Source: Hyphomonas sp. L-53-1-40
GTDB lineage: Bacteria; Pseudomonadota; Alphaproteobacteria; Caulobacterales; Hyphomonadaceae
Direction of reading: 5' to 3'
Length of the DNA stretch: 64,000 bases
Assembly (NCBI RefSeq): GCF_000682775.1
Contig: NZ_AWFI01000015.1
Location: 186,001 to 250,000 of the forward strand
Shown here: positions 9,403-19,047 of the stretch, one piece after another
Layout: each line of letters opens with the position of its first letter
Position numbering within the stretch: position 1 is the stretch's first letter
The notes under the pieces: generated by a model
What the model was told of the DNA's origin: nothing
Databases searched by the model: none
What the model saw: the letters and a program-made list of their open reading frames with translations, nothing else
Translations under genes and position numbers: made by a program

Positions 9403-10053
9403 ATGAAATTCTTCGTAGATACCGCAGACACTGGCGATATTGCTGAACTGGCGGCGACCGGACTGATTGACGGGGTTACCACCAACCCGTCACTCATCGC
9501 GAAGTCGGGCCGCCCATTCGCGGATGTCGTCAAGGAAATCTGCGAGATCGTACCCGGCCCGGTCAGCGCGGAAGTTGTTGCGACCGACTATGACGGGATG
9601 ATCTCTGAAGGCCGCAAATTGGCGAAGATCGCTGACAACGTTGCCGTAAAGCTTCCGCTGACGCTGGAAGGCCTGAAGGCCTGCCGGACGCTGTCGGATG
9701 ACGGCACGATGGTCAATGTCACGCTTTGCTTCTCGGCAAACCAGGCGCTGTTGGCGGCCAAAGCCGGCGCAACATTCATCTCGCCTTTCATCGGACGTCT
9801 CGACGACATCAATGTCGACGGCGTGGAGCTGATCGCCGATATTCGCCAGATCTATGACAATTACCTGTTCGATACGGAAATTCTTGCTGCGTCGATCCGG
9901 ACAGCCAATCACGTCAAACTATCGGCACTGGCTGGCGCGGATGTGGCGACCATGCCGCCATCTGTCATCAAGGGCCTCGTCAAGCATCCGTTGACCGACA
10001 AGGGTCTGGAAACCTTCCTGGCTGACGCAGCGAAGGCCGGCATCAAGGTCTGA
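9403..10053 (+). CDS. fsa: Small transaldolase / fructose-6-phosphate aldolase family protein
   Basis: A 216-residue member of the short (TalC/Fsa) transaldolase family. It begins [13 protein letters not shown] and has [13 protein letters not shown], the Schiff-base lysine in NVAVKLPLT (about residue 83), and [11 protein letters not shown]. Members either transfer dihydroxyacetone units in the non-oxidative pentose phosphate pathway or cleave fructose 6-phosphate; sequence alone does not separate them. It is 27 bases after ugd and 5 bases before thiD, so probably co-transcribed with thiD. Confidence 0.9.
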   Translation: MKFFVDTADTGDIAELAATGLIDGVTTNPSLIAKSGRPFADVVKEICEIVPGPVSAEVVATDYDGMISEGRKLAKIADNVAVKLPLTLEGLKACRTLSDDGTMVNVTLCFSANQALLAAKAGATFISPFIGRLDDINVDGVELIADIRQIYDNYLFDTEILAASIRTANHVKLSALAGADVATMPPSVIKGLVKHPLTDKGLETFLADAAKAGIKV

Positions 10054-10058
10054 TCGAC

Positions 10059-10874
10059 ATGGCAACGCCAGACGGCCCTCAGGGCCGCGTCCTCATTATC
10101 GCCGGATCTGATTCCGGCGGTGGTGCAGGTATTCAGGCTGATATCAAGGCAGTCACCATGCTTGGCGGTTATGCGATGACCGCCATCACCGCCATCACAG
10201 CTCAAGATACGCGCGGCGTCCATGGTGTGTGGCCCGTGCCCATTGAGGGCGTGGTCGGGCAGATGCGGGTCACGCTTGCTGACATTGGCGCCGACGCAAT
10301 CAAGACTGGCATGCTCGGGTCCGCCCCTTTGGTCGAAGCGGTCGCGGAACTGTTGTCGGAGCGTGCTCAATTGGTCCCGCGTGTCATCGACCCTGTCATG
10401 GTCGCGACATCGGGTGACCGGTTGGTTGACGCAAAGGCGGTTGAGGCGATCCGGTCCGAACTTGTTCCGAACGCGCGCCTTGTAACGCCCAACGCTCCCG
10501 AGGCTGAAGTTCTGACCGGGAAGGCCGTGGACACGGTCAGTGGCCAGCGCCGTGCGGCTGAGGCCCTGCTGGAACTTGGTGCGAATGGCGCGCTGGTTAA
10601 AGGCGGGCATATTGGTGGTGATGTCATCACGGATGTGTTGCAGACGACGACGGGCGAATGGGTGTTTGAAAGCCGCAGGATCGAGACGAGCTCGACCCAT
10701 GGAACGGGTTGCACACTGGCGTCGGCCATTGCCGCGCTTCTGGCACAAGGAAAAAGTGTTCCGGACTCGGTTGAACAGGCCCGGGAATACTTGCTGAAAG
10801 CGATTCGCGCGGCCAAGGGGTTCGGGACCGGCCATGGTCCGGTTCATCATGGTTGGGTGCTTGACGAGGAATAG
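10059..10874 (+). CDS. thiD: Hydroxymethylpyrimidine / phosphomethylpyrimidine kinase
   Basis: A 271-residue ribokinase-fold enzyme that phosphorylates HMP and HMP-phosphate for thiamine synthesis. It has the N-terminal GSDSGGGAGIQADIKA motif with the substrate-binding region, MTAITAITAQDT, and the C-terminal anion hole and catalytic aspartate stretch THGTGCTLASA. Length is typical. It starts 5 bases after the transaldolase gene; no other thiamine gene and no TPP riboswitch was seen nearby. Confidence 0.93.
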   Translation: MATPDGPQGRVLIIAGSDSGGGAGIQADIKAVTMLGGYAMTAITAITAQDTRGVHGVWPVPIEGVVGQMRVTLADIGADAIKTGMLGSAPLVEAVAELLSERAQLVPRVIDPVMVATSGDRLVDAKAVEAIRSELVPNARLVTPNAPEAEVLTGKAVDTVSGQRRAAEALLELGANGALVKGGHIGGDVITDVLQTTTGEWVFESRRIETSSTHGTGCTLASAIAALLAQGKSVPDSVEQAREYLLKAIRAAKGFGTGHGPVHHGWVLDEE

Positions 10875-10958
10875 ACCGCCTCAACGACCGTTCAGAAATC
10901 ATCGTTTTTCCAAGTACGCGTCCCGTGGCATTCAGTCGTCCTGATTGGAGACTCTGTC

Positions 10959-11777
10959 ATGCCGACTTTGCCGTTCTACCAAATTGACGCCTTTGCTTCA
11001 AAGCCATTCGAAGGCAACCAGGCGTGCATCATGCCGCTGGAGACATTCTTACCGGATGAAACCCTGCAGGCGATTGCGGCAGAAAACAACGTCGCCGAGA
11101 CGGCCTATATTGTTCCGGCGGGGGAGGGGGTGTGGACGCTTCGCTGGTTTACGCCAACAGTTGAGGTGCCCCTTTGCGGTCACGCAACGCTTGGAACAGC
11201 ACATGTGCTGTATCAGGAGCTTGGATACACCGGTGCGGGTCTTGTATTCGATACGATGAAGTCCGGTCGCCTGCATGTTCGGCGTTTGGAAAATGGCCGA
11301 TTGGAAATGGACTTTCCATCGGCCCCCATTCAAGAAATTCCGGTGACGGATGAGGTGGCGGATGCGCTCGGCGCGCGCCCCGTCCAGGCATGGGGCGGCA
11401 TGTTCTATGCGGCTCGCTTTGAAACACCGGATAACGTACTTGCACTCAAGCCTGACCTGAAGGCGCTAAAGGACCTTGGTGCGCCGGGGGAAGGCTGGGA
11501 TCGTGGGAATTTCGGGTGCTTTGCCGCTGGCGGGGAGAGTGTCGCTGTAACCAGCCGCTTCTTCGCGCCGGGCAGTGGAATCGATGAAGACCCTGCAACA
11601 GGTAGTTGGCACACGATGCTGGCGCGGGTCATGAGCGAACGATTTGGTCTGGACGAGATGTCTTGCTACCAGGCCTATCCGGGCCGGGGCGCAAAGATCG
11701 ATACGCGTCTTGAAGGCCATCGCGCCAAACTCATAGGTCGTGCGGTAACAGTGATCGAGGGCAGCTTCCGTCTCTGA
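10959..11777 (+). CDS. PhzF family isomerase-like protein
   Basis: A 272-residue protein of the PhzF/YddE fold (two similar halves related to diaminopimelate epimerase). The signature is visible: FEGNQACIMPL near residue 20, the catalytic glutamate in NNVAETAYIVP, and PLCGHATLGTAH near residue 70. The C-terminal half has DEDPATGSWH. Most family members are of unknown substrate; phenazine synthesis is not implied because no other phz gene is present. TTGGAG precedes the start. Confidence 0.9.
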   Translation: MPTLPFYQIDAFASKPFEGNQACIMPLETFLPDETLQAIAAENNVAETAYIVPAGEGVWTLRWFTPTVEVPLCGHATLGTAHVLYQELGYTGAGLVFDTMKSGRLHVRRLENGRLEMDFPSAPIQEIPVTDEVADALGARPVQAWGGMFYAARFETPDNVLALKPDLKALKDLGAPGEGWDRGNFGCFAAGGESVAVTSRFFAPGSGIDEDPATGSWHTMLARVMSERFGLDEMSCYQAYPGRGAKIDTRLEGHRAKLIGRAVTVIEGSFRL

Positions 11778-11781
11778 ATCC

Positions 11782-12369
11782 TTATTCACTGCCCCAAGGC
11801 GCAGGAGGTGGCGCAACGGCTTGTGAAGTATCGAACTCGATTCGGAAAAAGCGTTTCGGGCGCTTCATCTCATACGCGAACAAATTGTCTGACGGACGCA
11901 CCTCGATCGCCCAGGTGTTGTCGTTGGACTGAGGAATGCCTTCAGAATCGAACAGGGCTTTCGTGGCATCATCCGCCGGAAAGGCCATTCGGCTGGCGCT
12001 GGCCTGGTCATTACGTGCGCCGCCATACCATGTGATTGCATCGGGGCTGCCATCCTCATGCGTGTGCGCATGGTGCAAGGCCAGACGGGGTCCATCATTG
12101 TGGAGCACCCAGACACGGGAGCGATCGTCTCCGACATGGAGCGGAATGCGGATTTCCTGCGGAGAACAATCCCGAACATGCATGATGATCCGCTCTGTGC
12201 GCCACGCATCATCGTCTGGATCGTCACTAACAATCTTGCCTTCAAATGCCTGCCCGCAAAGGGCTGTCAATCGAGACATGAATTCTGCGTCCGAATCCTG
12301 TTTTACTGGCTGGCCGCAGGCGGCTGCCAGGGCCAGAAGGACAAGGCTTGCGAGTAGGGGACGCTTCAT
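11782..12369 (-). CDS. Hypothetical lipoprotein
   Basis: A 195-residue protein with a lipoprotein signal (MKRPLLASLVLLALAAAC, lipobox LAAAC followed by GQP). The mature part has no motif I recognise; it contains ALCGQAFEGKI, DDDAWRTERI and a histidine-rich ALHHAHTHEDG. The last of these could bind metal, but this is only a suggestion. The start at 12369, preceded by AAAGG, gives the clean lipobox; a longer in-frame start would overlap purH. It lies 13 bases after purH on the same strand and is probably co-transcribed. Confidence 0.75.
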   Translation of the reverse strand: MKRPLLASLVLLALAAACGQPVKQDSDAEFMSRLTALCGQAFEGKIVSDDPDDDAWRTERIIMHVRDCSPQEIRIPLHVGDDRSRVWVLHNDGPRLALHHAHTHEDGSPDAITWYGGARNDQASASRMAFPADDATKALFDSEGIPQSNDNTWAIEVRPSDNLFAYEMKRPKRFFRIEFDTSQAVAPPPAPWGSE

Positions 12370-12382
12370 CTTGAACCTTTCT

Positions 12383-13987
12383 CTAGTGGCGGAAGTGGCG
12401 CATGCCAGTAAAGACCATGGCGAGGCCGGCCTCATCGGCTGCTGCAATGACTTCATCATCGCGAATCGAACCGCCTGGCTGGATAACAGCTGTTGCGCCA
12501 GCCGATGCCGCTTGAAGCAGGCCGTCCGGGAACGGAAAGAATGCGTCGGATGCGGCAACGCATCCCTTGGTCTTTGGCTCAGACCAGCCTGCGATGTCTG
12601 CAGCGTCCTCTGCTTTGCGCGCGGCAATACGTGCGGAGTCAATCCGGCTCATCTGTCCTGCACCAATGCCCACGGTTGCACCGTCTTTGGCGTAGATGAT
12701 TGTGTTGGACTTCACATGCTTGGCGACGCGCCAAGCGAACAGCATGTCATTCAATTCCTGCTCGGTTGGGACTTTCTTGGTCACGACCTTCAGGTCTGCC
12801 TTGCCGATGCGGCCAAAATCACGATCCTGCATCAGGAAGCCACCGGAGACCGTCTTGACAAACCGGCCAGCCGAAGCGGGGTCCGGCAGGCCTTCCGTAA
12901 TCAGGAGGCGGAGGTTTTTCTTTTTGGCAAACACTGCTTCAGCGGCTGCATCTGCTCCCGGTGCTATGACGACTTCTGTGAAGACCTGGGAAATTTCCTG
13001 TGCGGTTGCTTCGTCCAGCGGACGGTTCAGCGCGACGATCCCGCCAAAGGCTGAAGTCGAGTCACATGCCAGTGCCGAGCGATAGGCTTCGATGATGCTC
13101 CGGCCTTGTGCAACGCCGCATGGATTGGCGTGTTTGATGATGGCGACGGCAGGGGTCTCATCACCCAGTTCGCCAATCAGTTCATAGGCGGCATCTGTGT
13201 CATTGATATTGTTGTATGAAAGTTCCTTGCCTTGCAGCTGTTTTGCTGTTGCCACGCCGGGACGTTTCTCGCCGGTCACGTAGAAGGCGGCTTTCTGGTG
13301 CGGGTTTTCGCCATAGCGCAGCGATTGCTGGAGCTTCCCACCGAGGCTGGCCCAGTCTGGAGCGCTCTCGCCGAGCTGGTCTGCATACCAACTGGATATT
13401 GCGGAATCATAAGCCGCCGTGCGGGCATAGGTTTTCGCGGCCAGCTTGCGGCAGAGAGTGACGCTGACATGGCCATCGTTTGTCTCCATTTCAGCAAGCA
13501 CTGCGTCGACATCAAAGCCATCCGTACAGACGGCGACGAAGGCACCATTCTTCGCCGCCGCACGCAGCATGGCGGGACCGCCGATATCGATATTCTCGAT
13601 GCAAGTGTCGAAGTCTGCGCCGGAGGCAACTGTCGCCTCAAATGGATAGAGGTTTACATAAATCAGGTCGATCGCGCCAATGCCGTGTGTTTCGGCGTCT
13701 TTTACGTGGGAGGGATTGTCGCGCAGATAAAGCAGACCGCCATGCACCGCCGGGTGAAGCGTCTTCACCCGACCGTCCATCATTTCCGGAAAGCCCGTCA
13801 GGTCGGCAACATCTTTCACATCCAGCCCGGCTTCTTTCAGAAGTTTCGACGTGCCACCGGTGGAGACCAGTTCGACACCTTTGGCGGCAAGCTTTTGAGC
13901 TTGTTCCACCAATCCAGTCTTGTCAGACACGGAAAGCAGGGCGCGGCGAATACGAACGGGGGCTCCGCGGGTGGCGGCATCTGTCAT
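12383..13987 (-). CDS. purH: Bifunctional AICAR formyltransferase / IMP cyclohydrolase
   Basis: A 534-residue enzyme of the last two steps of IMP synthesis. The N-terminal MGS-like cyclohydrolase domain (about 10-160) begins [13 protein letters not shown] and has STGGTSKLL. The transformylase domain has [13 protein letters not shown] and the active-site KHANPCG. The C-terminus has [10 protein letters not shown] and ends TGMRHFRH, as is usual. Full length. It follows the CapD-like gene by 66 bases on the same strand, in an rpe-heparinase-purH neighbourhood often seen in alphaproteobacteria. Confidence 0.97.
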   Translation of the reverse strand: MTDAATRGAPVRIRRALLSVSDKTGLVEQAQKLAAKGVELVSTGGTSKLLKEAGLDVKDVADLTGFPEMMDGRVKTLHPAVHGGLLYLRDNPSHVKDAETHGIGAIDLIYVNLYPFEATVASGADFDTCIENIDIGGPAMLRAAAKNGAFVAVCTDGFDVDAVLAEMETNDGHVSVTLCRKLAAKTYARTAAYDSAISSWYADQLGESAPDWASLGGKLQQSLRYGENPHQKAAFYVTGEKRPGVATAKQLQGKELSYNNINDTDAAYELIGELGDETPAVAIIKHANPCGVAQGRSIIEAYRSALACDSTSAFGGIVALNRPLDEATAQEISQVFTEVVIAPGADAAAEAVFAKKKNLRLLITEGLPDPASAGRFVKTVSGGFLMQDRDFGRIGKADLKVVTKKVPTEQELNDMLFAWRVAKHVKSNTIIYAKDGATVGIGAGQMSRIDSARIAARKAEDAADIAGWSEPKTKGCVAASDAFFPFPDGLLQAASAGATAVIQPGGSIRDDEVIAAADEAGLAMVFTGMRHFRH

Positions 13988-14053
13988 GTTGAGAATTCCT
14001 CTGGCGCAGGCTGAATGCTTGTGCCGCGGGGCGTATCATGACCGCGGCGTGGG

Positions 14054-15946
14054 TCAAGCGCTCCAGCGTCGCGCCTTTTCGGCTCGCTCGCTGGCATATT
14101 CCGGAACGAGAACGCCCAACAGGCGCAGGGCTTCAGAGCGCTCGCGCCGGGATGCCGCCTCGATCAGCTCTCCGAGCCGCTTTTCAAAAAGCTCGGAAGG
14201 CGCATGCAGGTTTTCGACCTGCCAGATGCCGTCCACTTTGGTGGAGACTACGGCTTCATGCTCATAGGTCAGCACCTCATGCATCTTTTCGCCATCGCGC
14301 AGGCCGGTCGTGGTGATCTTGATGTCGACACCCGGAACCAGGCCCTTCATGCGGATCATGGTTTCGGCCAATTGCAGTATCGGCATGGGTTCGCCCATAT
14401 CCAGAACGTAGAGGCCGGTTTCTGATGTGCGATCCTGAAGTGCGGCCGACTGAAGGACGAGCGAAGAGGCTTCCTCGACGGTCATGAAGTATCGCGTCAC
14501 GCCAGGATCAGTCAGAGTGACTGGGCCACCCGCCGCGATCTGGCGCTCGAACAAGGGAACCACTGATCCTGATGAGCCAAGGACATTTCCGAATCGAACG
14601 ATTGATGCGGCCATGCCGGTTTGCGCTGCAACCCGAGATACGGCCATCTCGGCCAAGCGTTTGGTAGCGCCCATGACATTGTCCGGATCGACCGCTTTAT
14701 CTGTGGAGATAAAGACAAAGCTCTTCGCGCCAACCGCCGCCGCGGCTTTTGCCGCGTTCACCGCGCCCGACACATTGGTCAGGATGGCTTCGCAAATGTT
14801 ACGTTCCATCAAGGGAACATGCTTCAGCGCCGCCGCGTGGATGACGACATCCGGCTTTGCGCGCGTGAACACGTCGCGGACACGGTTCATATCGCGAACA
14901 TCGCCCAGTCGGGCCGTGTGCCGGTTGGGAGGCAGGATGCCCGCCAATTCCATGTCGATCGAGTAGAGATTGAATTCTGAGGCATCGAACACGGTAATTG
15001 ACGCGGGTTCGAGCCGGGCGACTTGGCGTGTAAGTTCCGAGCCAATCGTTCCGCCACCACCTGACACCAAGACATTCGCATTGCTCACAAGATCACGGAC
15101 CGGTTCGATGCAGAGATGACGTTCCGGGCGCGACAGCAGGTCCGACGGGCGAACGGGCTCCAGTACTTGTGCCGTTTCATCCCGATTTAGCGCCATGATT
15201 TCGGCGCCATGGTCAGAAGCGGTCTCAAGAACCCGGATTGTCGTCTCGCGTTTACGTGCAGCGCCCGTCACAGCAACCCAAGGCGTTTGCTTGTATCGGA
15301 CCGTCAACACTTCAATCAGGTCGCCCAATTCGTCGAGAGAGCCGAGAATTGGAATGCCGCGAATGGCCCGGCCCGGCTCGGTAGCCTCCACGTCGACCAA
15401 GCCGAGCAGACGAATCTTGCTGCTCTGGGCCGATGACTGGATGCGGCGGATGACCTGAACGCAGCTCTGCGAATCACCTACGAGGAGAACCGGCTGTCCA
15501 TTCTTGGCGACCGGGCTGAAGATCTGAAACGGCTCGTGTGTGGTGCGGGAAAGGGCGAACATGCGTCCGGCGAACAGGCCAAGCGTCCACAGGATGAGCG
15601 CAACGCTCAGAGTCGCGAAGGGTGTTGCCAGCAACCCGTTCAACATCAACATGACCGGCAAGTAGATCAGGGCCGCAAGACAAACCCCCTGGAAGATACG
15701 TACTGCATCGGGCCAGCCCATATGACGCCAGACCTGCTTCTGAATGCCAAGCACGAGGAAAGATAGTGCGACGGCTGCAGCGAAGAAGACGGTGCTGATG
15801 GCGATCGAATTGAGGGGCAAGTCAGCGCGGGGCGCCTCGGACGACCAGACCAGTAACCCGGAAAACGCCATGGCAATGATCGCGATGCTGATGTCGAACC
15901 CGAGGGTCAGCGTCATAGCGCGTCGAGCGGCCTGTTTTGGCGTCAT
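14054..15946 (-). CDS. FlaA1/CapD-type nucleotide-sugar 4,6-dehydratase, membrane-bound
   Basis: A 630-residue protein. Four N-terminal membrane helices occupy about residues 15-125. A first Rossmann-like domain follows, then an SDR catalytic domain starting at VSGGGGTIGSELTRQ. The SDR triad is the atypical Ser-Met-Lys form (FVFISTDKA then MGATKR), as in WbpM/PglF/FlaA1 enzymes that dehydrate UDP-GlcNAc in making diamino- or deoxy-sugars. The ATG at 15946 overlaps the heparinase stop codon (ATGA) and has AAGGAAA upstream, so it is preferred over a start 12 codons earlier. The exact substrate is not known. Confidence 0.9.
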   Translation of the reverse strand: MTPKQAARRAMTLTLGFDISIAIIAMAFSGLLVWSSEAPRADLPLNSIAISTVFFAAAVALSFLVLGIQKQVWRHMGWPDAVRIFQGVCLAALIYLPVMLMLNGLLATPFATLSVALILWTLGLFAGRMFALSRTTHEPFQIFSPVAKNGQPVLLVGDSQSCVQVIRRIQSSAQSSKIRLLGLVDVEATEPGRAIRGIPILGSLDELGDLIEVLTVRYKQTPWVAVTGAARKRETTIRVLETASDHGAEIMALNRDETAQVLEPVRPSDLLSRPERHLCIEPVRDLVSNANVLVSGGGGTIGSELTRQVARLEPASITVFDASEFNLYSIDMELAGILPPNRHTARLGDVRDMNRVRDVFTRAKPDVVIHAAALKHVPLMERNICEAILTNVSGAVNAAKAAAAVGAKSFVFISTDKAVDPDNVMGATKRLAEMAVSRVAAQTGMAASIVRFGNVLGSSGSVVPLFERQIAAGGPVTLTDPGVTRYFMTVEEASSLVLQSAALQDRTSETGLYVLDMGEPMPILQLAETMIRMKGLVPGVDIKITTTGLRDGEKMHEVLTYEHEAVVSTKVDGIWQVENLHAPSELFEKRLGELIEAASRRERSEALRLLGVLVPEYASERAEKARRWSA

Positions 15947-17691
15947 GCGGATCTTTCCTTCAGAAATGCCCAACGAATACAATTCGGCGGCTGTTGTCCG
16001 TCCCCGTTAGGATCTGCAAAACCAGCCATAACGATTTGCTCGGGTCTTTCAACCACACCGCGCGCAAGATAAACTGTACGTTCAAGGCGCGCACCTTCAT
16101 GGCTTGTCTTGAACTTCCAGACCGTACCGTCATCACACACCAGACGAATGGCATCCCGGCCCATGATAGCTGTGACCGTAGGATGTAGGTGAAAGCGAAT
16201 TTCAAAGCCGATGAACTTCCGGTCATCCGACGGTGGCTGAGAGACTGGTCTCACAAGGGAGTCCTCGCCCGTCAATCGCTGGCCATCGCCCGACATGAAA
16301 AGGCGGCGACGGTGCAGCAATCCGCAGGGTGCCTTGTATCCGCCATGCTGTGCATCGAGCCATATCTCGTCGCCTTCTTCCAGGCGCTTGGCTGAAATAC
16401 CTTCCGGTCCATGGGCAGAAAGAAGACGTGATTCGTCGTTCAATGAGAAGGTAGATGAGTCCCGACCAGCCAGGATCAGTGTGGAGTGGGCCCCCGTGCG
16501 CCGCACGGCGGCTTGCCAGTCCACGTTCACCTCGGCGCTATAGCCGCAAGAGGTAACAAGACGGCTTGGTCCGTCCGAAAGCTCGAATCCGAGCGCGCCT
16601 GCATGGGCGAAATCGCTGAAGGGGCGCTCAGGCGCTTCACCACAATCGAGGATCAGCCGAAGGCTGTTCTTTTCAAGCTTCTGAAAGCCGGATTTGGGCG
16701 CGAAAGTGAACCGGCGAGGTGGAGAGGACAAATGGGCGAGCGCCGCCTCGACAACTTCCGGTCTCGCCTCGTCGCTATCATTGAACGGGCTGAGCGCGCC
16801 GTCGCCGGCTCGAAAAAAGGCGACCATTGCACCCATGCGCGAAACCCATTTCTCCAAGAATTCCGGTTCCGGGTGGCCAGCGCGTCGGAACAGGTCCCGA
16901 AGCGTCAGAAGATGCACAAGCGCGCGCAGGTTTCGCGACGGGCTGCGGCTTACATGCCCACCATCGGGAAGGATTTGCGCCGTGCATTCTGCGTCCAGTC
17001 TGGCGAGGGCGGTCTCCAGGCTCATTGCGCGGTCTATGCACAATGCGCCTGCAACGATTGTGACCGCACCATACCAGCGCGCTTTGGGATCGGTTGCCGC
17101 GTCGATTTGATCAGAAAGGTAGCGGATTTGCCGAACCAGGCATTCTGACCGGGCTCGTTGGGCATCTGCGGAGCCTGATTCGAAAAGAGCCGCGCCGCAC
17201 AACATCCAGTTCCAACACCTCACGCTGGTAGGCGCCAGCCTCCAGGAGAACCCATTGAAGCTTCCATGGGATTCGATCCAGTCGTCGACAAAGCGTCTGG
17301 CACGTTCTGCCCCAAGGTCGCCCTGATCAAACAGATCAGGCAGCCATGAAAACCGATGCAGCCGATCCGCGAAGTGTTTGGAGGGAAGGGGAGTCGACCA
17401 TGGCGGTTGGCCCGGCGCGAGGGTCAGACGCTCCATGCCGATGCGCCATATGTCCTGCATCAGCGCTTCGCCGCGCCGGTCATCCGTCGGCACAATTGGG
17501 GTCAGATGATGGGAAAAAGCATCTGGAATTGGCCCAGACAGCTTCAGGCGCTGCAGGACACCGACTTTGGCATCATCGCCACAAGCTCCACGAAACCTGC
17601 GCCAGAGAGCGGCGTCATCTGCGCCGGTTCTCGTGCGGTCAGCAAGGATTTCGCTATCTCCGCCTCCCACGTCCACCGTCCATTCCGTCAA
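15943..17691 (-). CDS. Heparinase II/III-like protein
   Basis: A 582-residue protein similar to the heparinase II/III family: an alpha-helical toroid-like N-terminal half (WLPDLFDQGD, RWYGAVTIV) and a C-terminal beta-sandwich half (FSDFAHAGALGFEL, GAHSTLILAGRDSS, HLHPTVTAI). No signal peptide is seen, which is odd for a polysaccharide lyase; this chromosomal subfamily sits beside rpe and purH in many alphaproteobacteria and has no established substrate. The start is uncertain: the TTG at 17691 begins 3 bases after rpe and lacks a clear ribosome site, while GTG codons occur shortly downstream. It overlaps the CapD-like gene by 4 bases. Confidence 0.82.
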   Translation of the reverse strand: MTEWTVDVGGGDSEILADRTRTGADDAALWRRFRGACGDDAKVGVLQRLKLSGPIPDAFSHHLTPIVPTDDRRGEALMQDIWRIGMERLTLAPGQPPWSTPLPSKHFADRLHRFSWLPDLFDQGDLGAERARRFVDDWIESHGSFNGFSWRLAPTSVRCWNWMLCGAALFESGSADAQRARSECLVRQIRYLSDQIDAATDPKARWYGAVTIVAGALCIDRAMSLETALARLDAECTAQILPDGGHVSRSPSRNLRALVHLLTLRDLFRRAGHPEPEFLEKWVSRMGAMVAFFRAGDGALSPFNDSDEARPEVVEAALAHLSSPPRRFTFAPKSGFQKLEKNSLRLILDCGEAPERPFSDFAHAGALGFELSDGPSRLVTSCGYSAEVNVDWQAAVRRTGAHSTLILAGRDSSTFSLNDESRLLSAHGPEGISAKRLEEGDEIWLDAQHGGYKAPCGLLHRRRLFMSGDGQRLTGEDSLVRPVSQPPSDDRKFIGFEIRFHLHPTVTAIMGRDAIRLVCDDGTVWKFKTSHEGARLERTVYLARGVVERPEQIVMAGFADPNGDGQQPPNCIRWAFLKERSA

Positions 17692-17694
17692 GAA

Positions 17695-18363
17695 CTATAC
17701 TTTTAGATTTGGTCTGAGCGACCTGATGTTGTCAGCATAGGCCGACCCGCCGCCCTTGAAAACGGCTGACCCGGCAACAATTGCACTAACGCCCGCGGCG
17801 ATGGCTTTTGGAGCAGTCTCCGGATTCAGGCCGCCATCGATTTCCAGGATGATATCTCTGCCAGTTGAGTCGATCATTCGTCGCAGCTGTTCGACCTTGC
17901 GTAACTGGCTGTCGATAAAGGTCTGACCGCCGAAACCGGGATTGACTGACATCACCAGGATCAGGTCGATATCGTCCAGTATGGGCTCCACGATACTGGC
18001 GGGTGTGCCCGGATTTAAGGCAATTCCTGGCTTCATACCGGCAGCGCGAATCGCCTGAATCGTACGATGGATATGTGGTCCGGCTTCCGGATGAACCGTG
18101 AGGATGTTTGCGCCAGCCTTCGCAAAGGCAGCAATGAACGGGTCCACAGGGGCGATCATCAGGTGCACATCGAACGGCTTGTCCGTGCATTTGCGGAGCT
18201 TTTCGATCACCGGAGGGCCAAAGGTCAGGTTTGGCACGAAATGCCCATCCATGACGTCGATATGGATCATGTCTGCGCCAGCATGGTCTATGGCGGCAAT
18301 CTCTTCACCAAGGCGAGAGAAATCTGCAGAGAGAATCGAGGGAGAAATCAACACGTCGCGCAT
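17695..18363 (-). CDS. rpe: Ribulose-phosphate 3-epimerase
   Basis: A 222-residue TIM-barrel enzyme interconverting ribulose 5-phosphate and xylulose 5-phosphate. Motifs: [10 protein letters not shown] (N-terminus), [15 protein letters not shown] with metal-binding histidine and catalytic aspartate, [30 protein letters not shown] with the second catalytic aspartate, and VAGSAVF. The ATG at 18363 follows AGGGATTGCGC; a TTG two codons earlier is possible. It is first in the rpe-heparinase-capD-purH run. Confidence 0.96.
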   Translation of the reverse strand: MRDVLISPSILSADFSRLGEEIAAIDHAGADMIHIDVMDGHFVPNLTFGPPVIEKLRKCTDKPFDVHLMIAPVDPFIAAFAKAGANILTVHPEAGPHIHRTIQAIRAAGMKPGIALNPGTPASIVEPILDDIDLILVMSVNPGFGGQTFIDSQLRKVEQLRRMIDSTGRDIILEIDGGLNPETAPKAIAAGVSAIVAGSAVFKGGGSAYADNIRSLRPNLKV

Positions 18364-18382
18364 GCGCAATCCCTAAGCTGGA

Positions 18383-18411
18383 ACAGCCGACCACACAAGG
18401 TGGCCGGCTGT
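18383..18411 (-). terminator. Hairpin between the glycine-zipper gene and rpe
   Basis: ACAGCCG (18383-18389) pairs with CGGCTGT (18405-18411), and an inner CCAC/GTGG stem closes a 5-base loop, leaving one mismatch. It lies 22 bases beyond the stop of the minus-strand glycine-zipper lipoprotein gene. There is no U-run, so it may work as an RNA stabiliser or a factor-dependent terminator. Confidence 0.45.
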
Positions 18412-18432
18412 CCGAAGGTGTAGAGATTGGGC

Positions 18433-18918
18433 CTAGTAGCCGCCGGCCGGAACCAGTTTCCAACCATCAGCCCCGGCAATGATATCGACCGGTGTACCTG
18501 GCGCGATATAGACATCCGCGCCCTGAATGATTTCCTTCACGTCACCCGTCGAGAAACGGACAATGTAGGCATAACCCTGTTGCTTGCCGACAGCCTTGCC
18601 AGCTGCGTTACCGGCGATGCCGCCGATGACGGCGCCACCAATGGCTCCCGCAGTCTGGGCCTTGTCGCCGCCACCAAGCTCGGAGCCTGCCAGACCACCC
18701 AACACGGCGCCTGTTGCGGTACCAATTAGGGACCGGTCAGATTGGATCGTTACGGCACGCACCGAAGTCACTGTACCGGTATAAACGGTAGAAGCCTGAC
18801 CGACCGCACCTGGCGTGGCTGTTCCAGCGCCATAATTGCTTGCACATCCGGTGAGTGCCAAAGCGAGGGCAGCAAATGCGCCCACAGCAACTTTCCGGGG
18901 AGAAAATTCGGTAATCAT
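18433..18918 (-). CDS. Glycine-zipper 2TM-domain lipoprotein (SlyB / 17-kDa antigen-like)
   Basis: A 161-residue lipoprotein: signal peptide with lipobox ALTGC, then a short region, then a glycine-zipper segment at about 65-115 (GTATGAVLGGLAGSELGGG, GAIGGAVIGGIAGNAAG), as in SlyB-type outer-membrane lipoproteins. The C-terminal part (YIVRFSTGDVKEIIQ, PGTPVDIIAG) resembles the small beta domain that follows in these proteins. The role is probably outer-membrane integrity or homeostasis. The start at 18918 is chosen for its GGGAG site ten bases upstream. Confidence 0.85.
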   Translation of the reverse strand: MITEFSPRKVAVGAFAALALALTGCASNYGAGTATPGAVGQASTVYTGTVTSVRAVTIQSDRSLIGTATGAVLGGLAGSELGGGDKAQTAGAIGGAVIGGIAGNAAGKAVGKQQGYAYIVRFSTGDVKEIIQGADVYIAPGTPVDIIAGADGWKLVPAGGY

Positions 18919-19047
18919 GTTGAGTGCTCCCTGCACATTAGATGGGTTATCATTGCACAGTTCGCCCTGAATGGCAGATGAACTCTGCGAGACCTTTTTG
19001 TGGCAAGTCTGTTTACCGCTTGAAAACCATGCGCGGATTGAAATCGA

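Noticed and set aside
10959-11777. A phenazine biosynthesis locus suggested by the PhzF-like gene
   Set aside because: No other phz genes are present, and most PhzF-fold proteins are unrelated to phenazines.
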